Origin: Adenophora triphylla var. japonica
Lineage: Eukaryota > Streptophyta > Magnoliopsida > Asterales > Campanulaceae
Reading direction: 5' to 3'
DNA length: 64,000 bases
Assembly: GCA_022495995.1 (NCBI GenBank)
Contig: JAFEMH010002443.1
Location: 186,001 to 250,000 of the forward strand
In this document: positions 20,857-32,619 of the stretch, in pieces
Layout: each line of letters begins with the position of its first letter
Numbering within the stretch: the stretch's first letter is position 1
The notes under the pieces: generated by a model
What the model was told of the DNA's origin: nothing
Seen by the model: the letters and a program-made list of their open reading frames with translations, nothing else
Databases searched by the model: none
Translations under genes and position numbers: made by a program

Positions 20857-21140
20857 ACTGAAATCTGGAAGCCATCTAGCGCAGATCACGACGTTATAAC
20901 TGGAATCTGGAAGCCATCTAGCGCAGATGCTGCAGCAAACCGGCTTCCTGGATATGGGGTAACAACAAACATTATTAACGGAGGGCTTGAATGTGGACAT
21001 GGGTCGGATTCACGGGTCCAAAGTCGCCTTGGGTTTTACAAGAGGTATTGTGACTTACTAGGCGTGAGCTATATGAAGACAATCTTGACTCTTTTGGTTC
21101 TGGTTTTACTTCTGGACTCACTTTTTTACAGAAGATTTAA
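20857..21140 (+). pseudogene. Class I-type chitinase (GH19) C-terminal fragment
   Basis: The last ~80 codons of a plant basic endochitinase: [45 protein letters not shown]. These secreted or vacuolar enzymes hydrolyse chitin in defence. The GH19 catalytic glutamates lie upstream in the family and are not here. A 37-bp direct duplication repeats the KPSSAD segment (20863-20935). After GVSY one base change of frame leads to [12 protein letters not shown] and a stop at 21138-21140, where the family has a GDNLDCY-type ending. The fragment starts where the foldback element ends. A decayed exon. Confidence 0.85.
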
Positions 21141-21712
21141 GCCTTTCTATTTAATGGGTTTTATTTTAAAATAATTGCATAATCATGTAATATGTAATGT
21201 AATGTACTATACACTTAATTACATAAAAGGTACTGTGAAAGAGTATAAAATATTCTTGAAATATTATTTTGATTTTTGTAATTATGATTTGTATTTTGTT
21301 CATATTTGGATTAAATTAATGTAGAAAATAATTGTGGATTTTTTCTTAGTTTAGTATTGATTTTGTTTGACTAACAACTAATCTTTATTTTTTTATTGGT
21401 TATCATTTAAATTTAAATAAGGTAGGTTTCAATAATGTAAAGAAGTCTCCTAATTGGAGAATGATTCTTGGTTGATAAGGAAAAAATTGTGCAAGAAGAA
21501 TCAATATTACTCGGAGAAGGATTCATTGTTAATAAGTGAATTACTCATTGTTGATGTTTTGGTGGAAAAATAATAGATTGTGATTTAGTAAAAGAGAATG
21601 AGGAAGGTGCAATGGAATATAATCGGTGTAAAGGTAGAGAAAGATTAATGCGAGTAAAAGCCCTTGAGATCAATATCTTGCCGATACAAAACCTCGGGAG
21701 GTGTTTATGAGT
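21141..21712. other. AT-rich intergenic, no feature recognised
   Basis: No coding frame, tandem repeat or element terminus seen. Confidence 0.4.
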
Positions 21713-21960
21713 AGGGCTGTTACACGAAACGAGTCGGCTCGAGCTCGGCTCGTAAAAAGCTCGAGTTCGAGTGGGCTCGAGCTCGAACCGATTTTCAAGC
21801 TCTTTTTTTTTTTTCGAGTCGGCTCGTATGTTCGACGAGCTCTGTCCGAGATCGACTCGTTTGAGCTCGGCTCGTTAAGCTCGTTAAAAGCTCGAATGAA
21901 TTTTAATACTTCGGGCTCGGCTCGAGCTCGACTCGAACTCGGCTCGTGAAGCTCGAATCA
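21713..21960. mobile_element. Subterminal repeat block of a hAT-like element (one end)
   Basis: Starts AGGGCTGTTACACGAAACGA and continues as many direct and inverted GAGCTCG / CGGCTCG words, including GCTCGAGCTCGGCTCG. Dense short subterminal repeats after a GGGCTGTT-type end are usual in plant hAT elements. The matching other end was not found; sequence beyond 21960 is plain AT-rich DNA. Confidence 0.5.
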
Positions 21961-22440
21961 ATAATTACATTTGTAATAAATAAATATACATATAATACAT
22001 GTATAATATATAATATATGAATATAAAAAATAATATATTTAATTTATATTTTCCTTACATTGTAAACAAAACATAATTGTATTTTCAAAATGAATTAAGC
22101 CATATAGATTGTACAATAATTAAAATTAATTTAAAAATTTTGTGATTTATGAAATCATATAGAGATTGTATATACAATAGACATTTAAAAAAAATCTTTT
22201 CAAATACACATATATTTGCCTAATATAATAATCTTTTCATCAAAATAATAAATATATTTAATATATATCATTGTACTTATATTTAACTATTTAAATATAA
22301 AATTAACAAAATGTCTATCATATACATTGTACGTACATCATACATCTATGTGTATTTATATTCATATATTTATATAACTATGTATATATATTACTATATA
22401 TATGTATATATTGTGACATATATATACACAAAAATATATA
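21961..22440. other. AT-rich intergenic
   Basis: Very AT-rich, with TATATA runs and no coding frame. Could be the interior of the hAT-like element to its left. Confidence 0.35.
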
Positions 22441-22716
22441 CTCCCTCCGTCCCAATAGAAGCTTCCCATTTTGTCATTATGGGTGTCCCATTAATAGCTT
22501 TCACTTTTCTTTTTTGGCAAAGAAATCTTTACTATTCCCTCCACTCATTCTTTCCTACATTATTTTAATACTCACAACACCATTATAATTTACTATTTCC
22601 TCCACTCATTCTCTCTCCTATTTTCAAATTACACTCACAACATTTTTTCTTCCCACCCATTTTATTAATTTGCGTGCAAGGCAAAATTTGGGCAGCTTCT
22701 ATTGAGACGGAAGGAG
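22441..22716. mobile_element. Stowaway-type MITE, 276 bp
   Basis: CTCCCTCCGTCCCAATAGAA / TTCTATTGAGACGGAAGGAG inverted ends, TA at 22439-22440 and 22717-22718. Contains the shared CACTCATTCT words. Confidence 0.9.
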
Positions 22717-22749
22717 TATAAACATACCCTCATAAATGTTTATGAATAG

Positions 22750-23074
<325 letters not shown>

Positions 23075-23154
23075 TTATATAAACACATATCTATATATAC
23101 ATATATACAGATACTCATATATGTATATGTATATGCATAGATGCATACATATAT

Positions 23155-23965
23155 AAAAAAAAGTTAAGAATTTTTAAAGAAATGAAAGTATATAATAGAA
23201 AAAAAGAGACGGAAAATAGCATTTACTTTTTTAATTTTTTTTGAATAAATAAAACTATTTGAGATGTTAGTTAGGTGAATTTTTTTACAAAAAGTTATAT
23301 AAAAAAATTAAGATTTTTTAAAGAAATGAAAGTATATAATAGAAAAAAGAGAGACGGACAATAGCATTTACTTTTTAATTTTTAAAATTTTTTTTGGATA
23401 AATAAAACTATTTGATATGTTAGTTAGTAGTGAAATTTTTTACAAAAAGTTATATAAAAAAGTTAAGAATTTTTAAGAAATGAAAGTATATAATAGAAAA
23501 AAGAGAGACGGGCAACAACATTTACTTTATTATTTTTTTTTGAATATACTACAAAACTATTTGAGATGTTAGTTAATAGTGATTTTTTTTTTTTTTTACA
23601 AAAAGTTATATGAAAAAAAGTTAAGAATTTTTAAAGAAATTAAAGTATATAATAGAAAAAAGAGAGATTGATAATAGCATTTACTTTTTATTTTTTTTTT
23701 TAATTTTTTTTTTTGGATACATAAAATTATTTGAGATGTTAGTTAGTAGTGAATTTTTTTACAAAAAGTTATATAAAAAAAGTTAAGAATTTTTAAAGAA
23801 ATGAAAGTATATAATAGAAAAAAGAGAGACGGATAATAGCATTTACTTTTTTAATTATTTTTTTTATAAATAAATTTATTTGAGATGATAGTTAGTAGTG
23901 AATTATTTTACAAAAAGTTATATAAAAAAGTTAAGAATTTTTAAAGAAATGAAAGTATATGAAAG
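23155..23965. repeat. Tandem repeat, unit about 153 bp, 5-6 copies
   Basis: Units begin GTTAAGAATTTTTAAAG at 23163, 23308 (variant), 23462, 23620, 23782 and 23930. Spacing varies 145-162 bp through poly-T length changes. Each unit has GAAAGTATATAATAGAAAAA, GAGACGG, and GAGATGTTAGTTAGTAGTGA. The array starts right after the microsatellite. Not a satellite I know. Confidence 0.9.
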
Positions 23966-24460
23966 AAGTTATGGTTTAGAATATATGGTATGAGTTATGT
24001 TTTAGGGTATATGTATATGAGTTATGATTTAGAGTATATGGTATGTGTATATGATACAGAGTATATGATTTAGGGTATAAAGTATGGGTGTCTGGTGTAT
24101 GAGATATATGGTATAGGATATGAGTTATGGTTTATGGTATAGGGTATGTGTGTCTGATGTATGGGTATATGATATATGTTTAAGGGATTGAGTATATTAA
24201 AAATTCTTTTATTTAAAAAATTTAACTTTTTTTATGTGTATGATATAATATTATTTTATATTTTAAATTATTATTATTATAAATTATTTTTACTAATTAT
24301 TATAATATAGAAATGAGGGTTTAGGGGTAGAAATATGATTTAAGGAAAGATGAAAAATGCCAATTATTACTTATTATCAATAAATTATATTTTTAGGGTT
24401 TGGGGTACATGCATATGATTTATGGATTAGGATTTGGGGTATAAGTATATGATATTTGGG
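23966..24460. repeat. Degenerate repeats around GGTTTAGGGTATATG
   Basis: Irregular repeats of GAGTTATG, TTTAGGGTATA and GTATATG between 23966 and 24200, with further TTTAGGG-like words near 24315 and 24395. These resemble decayed short tandem repeats. Canonical telomere arrays are absent. Confidence 0.5.
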
Positions 24461-25004
24461 ATATAGTAATAAGCATTATTAATATTTCTTTTAAAGATTA
24501 AATTATTATTATTGTTAATAAGTATTTTTTTTTATAATTTATTAATATCAATTATTACTTAGGTATATTAATATTTCTTAGAATTTTAAATTATTAAATT
24601 ATTATTATCAATAAATTATATTTTTAGACATTATTGTTTTAGGATTTAGTGCGGAATTCAAAGCTTAGGTATATTAATATTTCTTAGAAGTTTAATTTAT
24701 TTTGTTGTTTTAAGTATTTTTTCTATATTATTATCATAATTTTTATTTATTATATATTATTCAATTATTATTTTTTGAAAGACAAAATAAAAAATCTAAT
24801 CCAATTTTACAATTCTAACATTTAAATGTGTACAAACCCAAAGCCCACCCTTACCCAAGGGTCAAGGCCCAAATCCAAAGTCCACCCTCAAAGCCCATAA
24901 GAAGTGCAGTCCTAGGAATAAGAATTGTGGTCAAAATAATTCCCATTTTCATATGCATAAAAATAAAGATAAAATATCTCAACCAAGTAATTTTCACTCA
25001 TTCA
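24461..25004. other. AT-rich intergenic
   Basis: ATTAATATTTCTTAG occurs several times (24478, 24570, 24673), suggesting an old local repeat. No coding frame of note. Confidence 0.35.
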
Positions 25005-25263
25005 ACACACTAATTCATCGCTGCCGCCGCCCTCCTCCTCCAAATTCTGTCTCTTAATTCTTCGCCTCTTCTTCGTATCTGATTTAGCGCCATCGTTTCG
25101 ACCATCGGACTTAGCTTTTCCGTCATGGAACTTCACAAGCTCGTCAAATTCCTTCGAGGCGAGGTACGTTATCACCGTCGCTGCTTTAGGGATAGAAATT
25201 GTCTTTGTTTCCACGATCTCACCGGAAATACTCGACATTTTTATTCCTTCGAGGCGCGCCTCG
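25005..25263 (-). pseudogene. Exon-like fragment of an unrecognised lysine-rich plant protein
   Basis: An open minus-strand frame of about 85 codons: IKMSSISGEIVETKTIS, then IPKAATVITYLASKEFDELV, then a Lys/Arg-rich tail (KKRRRIKRQ) ending at a stop at 25002-25004. Base composition is far less AT-rich than the flanks. The N-terminal side merges into the CTAGGCG-rich hAT-like terminus, so it is probably cargo of that element. I cannot name the family; the basic tail would suit a nuclear protein. Confidence 0.4.
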
Positions 25264-25402
25264 GTGTTCTTCAGCTTAAATGCCCAAACCCGCCCAGCTC
25301 CGCCCAGCCCGCCCATCGCCTAATCTCCTCGCCTTGACATAAATCGCGGCGCCCGACCACCGCCTAGCGCCTAGGCGCTGCCCAGGCCGCTTTTTAGAAC
25401 AC
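25264..25402. mobile_element. hAT-like element terminus with GCGCCTAGGCGC repeats
   Basis: CGCCTAGCGCCTAGGCGCTG followed by GGCCGCTTTTTAGAACAC at the end. The same end is at 51340-51456 and, inverted, at 35036-35110. It abuts and truncates the copia integrase frame at 25394. The left end is not clear, perhaps beyond the protein fragment at 25005. Confidence 0.6.
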
Positions 25403-26613
25403 CACCATTAGTGCTTCATCCTTACTTCTCAAGAGATATACATAGCAATATTTAGTGCAATCGTCTATAAAAGTAATGAAATACTTTCTCCCACCTCGAG
25501 TTTGCACTAACTTTAGATCACAAATATCTGTGTGAACTAACTCAAGAGGTGTCGTGTTTCTTGTCACCGAAGAAAATGATGACTTAGTTATTTTCGCTTC
25601 AACGCAAATTTCACACTTGTTAGTCGAATCGAATTTATTCATAGGAATTAATTCTTGACTCACTAACTTATTAATTGTGTTGTAATTCACGTGACCTAAT
25701 CTATCATGCCATAAATTAGGACTATCCAACAGGTAGACATAAGAAACAAACATTTCATTATTCTCTTCAAAGCGGATAATATTTCTTACATTCATTTTGA
25801 ACAGGCTCTTTTCAAGGTACCCATTTTCAAGAAACATATCATTCTTGGTCAATACAAAGTTTTCTAACTCAAACACTAGTCTAAATCTAACCATGCTCAA
25901 CGGCGATCCGGAAACCAGGTTCTTGCGAATGTCTGGGACATGCAGCACATCCATGAGAGTTAGCTATTGCCTGAAGACATCTTCAGTATAACCTTTCCAA
26001 GTCCCATGACGTTGGAAGTGACACCGTTTCCCATACACACCTTCTCTCCACTGATAGGAGTGTATGATGAAAAGCAAAATCTATCTGCACATATATGGCG
26101 GGTAGCTCCAGTGTCCATCCACCATTTATTACTGGAGTCTTCGAGATTTGCTAAGGTGGCTTCAAATGTTTCACACACCATTGCTTCTAAATCTAGCCCA
26201 TTCAGCCTTTCAATAATGGTGGCTTGATTTCTGGAGTCGGTCTCTTGAATCTTGTAGACATGTTCCAATGAGTTCCACAACTCCTTGGTTGTCTTCACGA
26301 AACAGTACTACTCGTATAGGGATTTACTTAGCCCACTCAATATGTACATTTTACATATGAGATTTCCATGATTCCATGCCTCTGTGGCTATCCGTCCTTG
26401 CGGATCTGAATCATCATCCCAACTAGCGGGAATATCTTTTTCAACGAACATCTTCAAACCGAGGTTGGTTAAAAGGTACATTATCTTTTGTTGCCATCTT
26501 TTGAAGTCCGCACCTCCGAACTTCGTTGTTTCTTTGCCAAGTGCTGAATAATTATGAACCGGAGCGGGCACAACAATCTGGTTTGTTGCATTTGGCTGAT
26601 GAGGGTGGGTAAG
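25394..26613 (-). pseudogene. copia fragment: gag, protease, pre-integrase, integrase start
   Basis: Minus strand: gag N-terminal domain at about 26308-26610 (NQIVVPAPVHNYSALG, ADFKRWQQKIMYLL), knuckle region lost, protease WWMDTGATRHICADR at about 26130, pre-integrase LWHDRLGHVN at about 25710 with CEIC, then the integrase beginning LVHTDICDLK and FITFIDDCTKYCYVY. It ends inside the integrase at 25394. In-frame stops near 26300 and 25955. A gypsy element (26614-32619) cuts its 5' side. It differs clearly from the array at 8-19 kb. Confidence 0.9.
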
Positions 26614-27999
26614 TGATGGATGTGGTTTTACCCATCCAAAAGATATGTTTCGTAGCTTATTTGGTGCTCGAAACCTTGGAAATTTAATGTGTTTTGTTAG
26701 TGTTTTGAAAGTACAGGGGTTGAAGTGCAAATAATCATAAAATGGAGGATTTAAGCTTGTTTTGGAAGTTTAGGGACCAAACTACAATTATGAAAAATTG
26801 GGGAGGAAACTGATATTATAAAGTTCAGGGGCCAAAGTGCAAATCTGGAAAGTACAAGGGCCAAAGTGCAAAAGAGTAAAGTCCAGTGACCAAAGTGCAA
26901 ATGCGAATCGAATCCAAGACATCAATCGTCCCGAGTGGAAAAAAAAGGCACGACTCGTGCCACGAGTCATCACCCATGGCCGGCTTTGTGACGAAAATTC
27001 TGTGACGGATTTAATTCCGTCACAAATTTAAAGACAAAATTAAAAGCAATCAAAAACATAATCAGCAACAGATTTGTGACGAATTTCTGTAGAATCCTAA
27101 TTTTACTTGGATTTTAGCAGATTTTGGTTGTAAATTAGGAATCCTATCTCCCTCCTCCTATATAAAGGACCCTAGATTAGGTTTTTGTATCGCTCCATCT
27201 ATTTTTTCTTCCCCCTTAACATATATTACATAGTTTAGGTTTTTTTACAAGGAATGATGATGCAAATTCAAGGTTTTATTTATTTATTTTAATGGCTCTT
27301 CGAGGCTAATTTATTGTATTCGTGGATTGAGGTAAGTAACAATTGAATCTTTATGCTAGGGTTTAAATCTTCATATCTCTCTCTCTCGTTCTTGTTCTCT
27401 CAACATTCTTCAAGATCATTCATAGGCTTCAATTGTATGTTAAGATACCGTTGGCATATGAATCTATTTGGGTATAAATCGTTTTAGTAACACAGATGAT
27501 TTATACATTGACCATTGTTGAGAAGATTAGATTTAATTGAAGACGTAACTGAAATCAATGAATCTAGGTTCTTTTGTTCTTATGTTCTTAATTGTTGACG
27601 TAACTGAATATATAAACAAGATAGAGATATTAGGGTTTTAATGTTCTCATCGACGTAACTGAAAATATTAACATCTTAAATCTATATTTTTGTGAACGAA
27701 CCCAAGAATGAGATTGAGTCCTTTTTACATGAAATAAAAAGCATAAAGTGACAATTGTTATGATCCACAATTCATGAATCCCTTGTCTCTTGATTTCTTT
27801 AATTGTTTTATTTTGCTTTCTTAGGATTAATAATTCAAACCAATCAAATCCCCTTTTTTGGTTACTTTTAATACATTAATAAAATATACTAGTTCCATTT
27901 TAGTTCCTGTGAATTCGACCCTTGCTTTGTGCATATTACTACATTGGTAACTAGTACACTTGCTAGGTATTTATAATAGGAGGGAGATTTCCTCCATCA
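26614..27999 (+). repeat. 5' LTR of the pol-less gypsy element
   Basis: 1386 bp. Compared with the 3' LTR it has ~300 extra bases (about 26666-26965) containing repeated CCAAAGTGCAAA words and GGCACGACTCGTGCC. TATATAAAGGACCC near 27160 is a good TATA box. TGTGACGG...CCGTCACA forms an inverted repeat near 27000-27025. Confidence 0.9.
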
Positions 28000-28005
28000 A
28001 GTTTT

Positions 28006-28023
28006 TGGTGCCGTTGCCGGGGA
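28006..28023 (+). other. Primer binding site, tRNA-Asp type
   Basis: TGGTGCCGTTGCCGGGGA, six bases after the LTR, matches the complement of plant tRNA-Asp 3' end except one T for C. Confidence 0.8.
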
Positions 28024-28219
28024 TCTGTGTTGCGAACAAGTTAATTTTGTTAGTGTATTGTAAATATTTTCTTTTATTAGTTTCTTTTTAGTATAAATAA
28101 TTTTCTTGTATTATTTTCTTTTTTTAGTTGTTTAAAAATTAAATGTCATGCATGAATCTAATTATAATGAGAAGTTGGCCGGGCAAGTTAAATAATTAAT
28201 TGCTATGTTCAATGCGAAA

Positions 28220-29055
28220 GTGCTTCGCCTAGTGCCAATATAATACAAGATGCATGTTCCTGTTGTGGATTATACTCTCATGCTACTAATGATTGTCCGT
28301 CTAGGACATATTTTCAAGAGTATTCTCCATAGGTACAAGAAATAAGTTCATTCTAGCCATGACAAGCACAATATGATTATTCCACCAATTGTTATACACA
28401 ATGGAGGGGAAACCACTCAAGCCGGACATGAAACAATTATGAGCCACATTATTATGATCCACCGCAACCTAAAAAGGAATCATGGGAAGAGGCTCTGACA
28501 AGATTGAAGGATGAAAATCGTCAACAACAACAGCAATTTGGTGCAATCATGGAAAGGTTGGAAGCACAAGTTACTAAAATATTAGAAGCATTGAGAGGTT
28601 GTGAGTGATATACTAGTTCTATCCAACTTGAACGTTATGAATGGGAGGACGCTTCCATTAATGACAAACTACCGATTCTCTCTCCGTCTCATGCTAGTGA
28701 TGTTGTGGTTGTTGATGAAGATGTTGATTGTGAAGAAGACGGGGTGGAAGAGAAATTAAAAGATGATGAAAGCGTTAATGTTGATGAGGTTGGGCCCAAC
28801 CAAATTGACGAACAATGTCTGAAGATCTTCTCCATCCCGTCGAAAGTGTGAAATATTTTTTTTCCATCATTCTTGTACCTCCACCTATTTTTGAAGGTGA
28901 AGAAAGTGGCGAGGGATTGAAAGAGGAGAAGCCCAAAAAGCTTAAACGTCAAAAATTTCCTTGGGCACTAAATGATTTGATGATGAAAGGAATATATATG
29001 GGGCATAATCTGAAAATAAGGACCCGCGAAACCATGAAGTGGGCCAAAGGATGAA
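28220..29055 (+). pseudogene. Decayed gypsy gag with CCHC knuckle
   Basis: A zinc knuckle CSCCGLYSHATNDC is at 28255-28296, soon followed by a stop. A later stretch (about 28480-28610) has the helical RQQQQQFGAIMERLEAQVTK segment common in plant gypsy gag C termini. An acidic region follows (VVDEDVDCEEDG), then a 79-codon frame to 29054. Several stops and shifts; no protease or RT follows. Confidence 0.65.
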
Positions 29056-29868
29056 AAGTAAAGTCCAAACGTGAGCAACGGTCGGGCTAACGACCTTAAC
29101 CAAATGCGCTTATTGGAAGGCAATCCAAGTAGGTATGTTTCATTTGCTTTATTTATTTGTTTTGTTGTGTCATATCATCTTTTGAACCCAAGACATGTTT
29201 AAGTTCTCTTTGCTATGAGGACATAACATGTTTTGAGTTTGGGGGTAGATATCTCTCCGAGTTTGTGGGTTTAAAGGGAAGTGTATATAGTGTCACCTTG
29301 AAAAAAAAATAGAAAAATAGAAAATTTTGTTCTTTTCATATTTTGTGATGTTGTCAAGAGTCCATGATGATTTGAGAGTGCTTTAATTTTAAAATCTTAA
29401 GCATTATTATCAATATGGGGTTATAATTGCATTGAAACGTGTAAAGTACTATTACTCCACATTTCACTTCCATATTTATTTTCTTGATCATTGTTACCAA
29501 TTTAGGAGACCTTTATAGGATCACTTTGGCATTCTCGGGGTCCCTAGAACATGTTTGCATGACTGTTAATACCACATCAATTAGGCTATTTGGGAAGTGA
29601 TATTTGACTATTTTCTGTGAACACTATTTGTGAACCTTTAACATTTTCGTCACTTACAAAAATTTTCGCTAGAACCCCTTTTGAGGTTAAAAAAAGGAAT
29701 GGAATCTCTCACAAAGTGGGAGGTTATCTTAGACCACCATTTGCCTTCTTTTATACCCTCATTGTCCTACCCTTTTAACTTATACACTATTTTCTCACAT
29801 TTTCAAGAAAGTGAAACTAGGGAAAGAATAGAAATTGCGGGTGATGTTTGGAAAATGAAGGTGAAACG
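29056..29868. other. Non-coding 3' part of the gypsy interior
   Basis: AT-rich sequence with GAGTTTGGGGGTAGAT near 29235, typical of the untranslated 3' part of plant gypsy elements. It continues at 30704-31518 after the hAT insertion. No coding motif seen. Confidence 0.5.
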
Positions 29869-30703
29869 TAGGCATGGGCAACCGGTTCCCGGTTTCGGTT
29901 TCGGTTTCGGTTCTAAACCGCCGATTTCGGTTCCGGGAAAGGGGGGAACCGAGATGGAACCGCAAAATACCGGTTCCCGGTTTCGGTTCCTGTCTACCAG
30001 TTCCGATTTCGGTTCCACAATTTTCCGATTCTTTTTTGTTATTTTATTTTGGAAGGAAATTGATGTAGGAGACGACTGCCCAGGCGCTGTACAGGTGGGC
30101 GACCGCCCAGGCTCAGTGGGCGACCGCCCAACACCAAGTATTTTCAAACCAGCAGCTGTAAAAGAAAAAGCTTGTGAATATCAAACTCCCTGAAACCATT
30201 AACTCAAAAGGAAAGAGCCCAAGGACATACCTAACTGTTGCAAGGAGTGTTTTGCCGTGGATTCTGGGATCCTATCTTGACGCCCTTTGAATAAACATAG
30301 AAAGATCACCACCTTTACAGTACTCTAGGACAGGATGTATCTTTCCTGGTTCCTAATGCCACGCATAAAGAGATTCTCTGAACAATTTTAAAACAGTCTA
30401 AAGAAAGAGGCACTAATCATGTTTCTTCATAATGTAAAAAAAATGAGACTAAAAACTGAAAATTTTGATTTTTTTTGAATTTTTCGTTAGAACCGCCAGT
30501 TCTCAAATGTTCTCTGGTTCGGTTTTCCGGTTCCGGTTCTAAAACCGGCGGTTCACGGTTTTCAAAAATGTTGAACCGAGATTGAATCGAGAACCAGACG
30601 GTTTCGGTTCTTGCCGGTTCCGATTCCTCCCGGTTCCGGTTCTGCCGGTTCCGATTCGGTTCTCCGATTTTTCCCGGTTCCGATTCCGATTTGCCCATGT
30701 CTA
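29869..30703. mobile_element. hAT-type element (835 bp) carrying a kinase exon fragment
   Basis: TIRs TAGGCATGGGCAA and TTGCCCATGTCTA; 8-bp duplication GTGAAACG at 29861-29868 and 30704-30711. Both ends have dense CCGGTTTCGGTT / CGGTTCC subterminal repeats. The middle holds a piece resembling the LTR at 3227 (TGATGTAGG at 30061, then two GGGCGACCGCCCA words) and a protein-kinase exon. No transposase. Confidence 0.92.
30231..30352 (-). pseudogene. ATG1-like autophagy kinase exon fragment captured by hAT
   Basis: The minus strand reads from a likely acceptor (ATTAG at 30353) PGKIHPVLEYCKGGDLSM, then after a one-base shift RIPESTAKHSLQQL, to a likely donor GTATGT (30230-30225). This matches the N-lobe hinge and alpha-D/alpha-E region of plant ATG1/ULK-type Ser/Thr kinases, which start autophagosome formation. 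The HRD catalytic loop and DFG motif would lie in the next exon and are absent. Intron borders on both sides imply capture at the DNA level. Confidence 0.75.
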
Positions 30704-31518
30704 GTGAAACGTGGTCATTAAAAGAAAGAAAAAGTTATGAATTGTATTAAAAAGAGAGGCTTGAGCAAAATATTGAATGCACATTCTTCGTGATATATAT
30801 GTGCAAAGAAAAGAGGAAAAAAATGAAAAGAAAGATTGAAAAAAAAAAGAAAAAAGAAAGTCATACCCTCTCTAATGTTGAAGTGGAAAGTAGCCAAAGA
30901 AAAGAAATGTGATCAACCCCAAGTGTGAAAGTATGCAAAATTATAAGTTTGGGGGTTGAATCAATGGGTTGGTATGGAGGAGAGAGATTAATTCAAAGTG
31001 AGGATGTATGTTGAAGACTCTTTAGTTTCACTACTTGACTTCGTATGTCCTTATCTTCATTTGGAACCATGAACCTAGCCCTCGATTGTCGCAATACTTT
31101 ACAAGCTATAAGCCATACTTGATCACTAAAGAGTAGCCGGGTTGACAGTTTTGTTAAACATGCATATGAGTCTCCTTGTCCAAAAATTTATCTTATTATC
31201 TTTGATTTAAAGCATGACACAAGTGACCCTATAAAATATTTTACTTTGGTAACAATGATCTCTCATATTTCATTCATCTTTCATTATGTGGTGGAGAATT
31301 GTAAGTTAGATGCATCCATATAAATATAACCCCATGTTCATGATAATGCTTATAAATTATGTTTGTTATAAGATCTGAGACTTGTCGTGCTAACAACTTA
31401 TTATATGAATTGAACAAATCCCAAAAATATTTTATTTGTTTTAATTAGTTAGTTAGTTTTTATTTTGTTTTAGTTTTGTTTTACTCGAGGACGAGCAAAA
31501 AATAAGTTTGAGGGTATT

Positions 31519-32619
31519 TGATGGATGTTGTTTTACCCATCCAAAAGATATGTTTCCAAGCTTAGTCATCACCCATGTCCAGCTTTGTGATGGAAATTCT
31601 GTGACGGATTATATTTCGTCACAAATTTAAAGACAAAATTAAAAGTAATCAGAAACAGAATCAGCAACAAATTTGTGACGAATTTCGACAGAATCCTAAT
31701 CTTACTTGGATTTTAGCAGATTTTGGCTGTAAATTAGGAATCCTACCTCCCTCATCTTATATAAAGGACCCTAGATTAGGTTTTTGTATCGCTCTATCTA
31801 TCTTTTCTTCCCCCTTAACATATACGTATTACATAGTTTATGTTTTTTTACAAGGATTGAATATTCAAATTCAAGGATTTATTTATTTATTTTAATGGCC
31901 CTTCAAGGCTAATTTATTTTATTCATAGATTGAGGTAAGTAACAATTGGATCTTTATGCTAGGGTTTTAATTCTTCCTATCTCTCTCTCGTTCTTGTTCT
32001 CTCAACATTCTTCAAGATCATTCATAGACTTCAATTATATGTTAAGATACTTTTGGCCTATGAATCTATTTGGGTATAAATCGTTTCAGTAACACGGATT
32101 ATTTGTACATTGACCATTATTGAGAGGAATAGATTTAATTGAGGATGTAATTGAAATCAATGAATCAAGGTTCTTATGTTCTTATGTTCATAATTGAATC
32201 TTTGGAATGTTTATATTGACGTAACTGAATATATAAACGAGATAGAGATATTAGGGTTTTAATGTTCTTATCGACGTAACTGAAGATATTAACATCTTAA
32301 CTCTATATTTTTGTGAACGAACCCAAGAATGTGATTGAATCTTTTTTACATGAATAAAAAGCAAAAAGTGACAATTGTTATGATTCCCAATCCATGAATC
32401 CCTTGTCTCTTGATTTCTTTAATTGTTTTATTTTACTTTCTTAGGATTGATAATTCAAACTAATCAAATCTCCCTTTTTGGTTACTTTTAATACATTAAT
32501 AAAATATAATTGTTCCACTTTAGTCTCTGTGGATTCGATCCTTGCTTTGTGCATATTACTAGATTGGTAACTAGTACACTTGCTAGGTATTTATAATAAG
32601 AGGGAGATTTTCTCCATCA
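31519..32619 (+). repeat. 3' LTR of the pol-less gypsy element
   Basis: 1101 bp. Lacks the ~300 bp palindrome-bearing U3 segment of the 5' LTR; the junction is AAGCTTAGTCATCACCC. Otherwise collinear. Confidence 0.9.

Larger units (their letters stand above)
26614..32619 (+). mobile_element. Ty3/gypsy element without pol, with nested hAT (6.0 kb)
   Basis: LTRs 26614-27999 and 31519-32619 begin TGATGGATG and end TCCATCA. Primer binding site at 28006-28023 and purine-rich AGTTTGAGGGTATT before the 3' LTR. The interior (28000-31518) shows only a decayed gag; no RT, RNase H or integrase motifs. A hAT element sits at 29869-30703. Flanks GTAAG and ATAAC are not a clean duplication. The tRNA-Asp primer site suggests the Tat/Athila branch. 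Confidence 0.88.

Noticed and set aside
23966..24460. Interstitial telomere repeats
   Set aside because: TTTAGGG occurs only within longer irregular words, never as consecutive heptamers.
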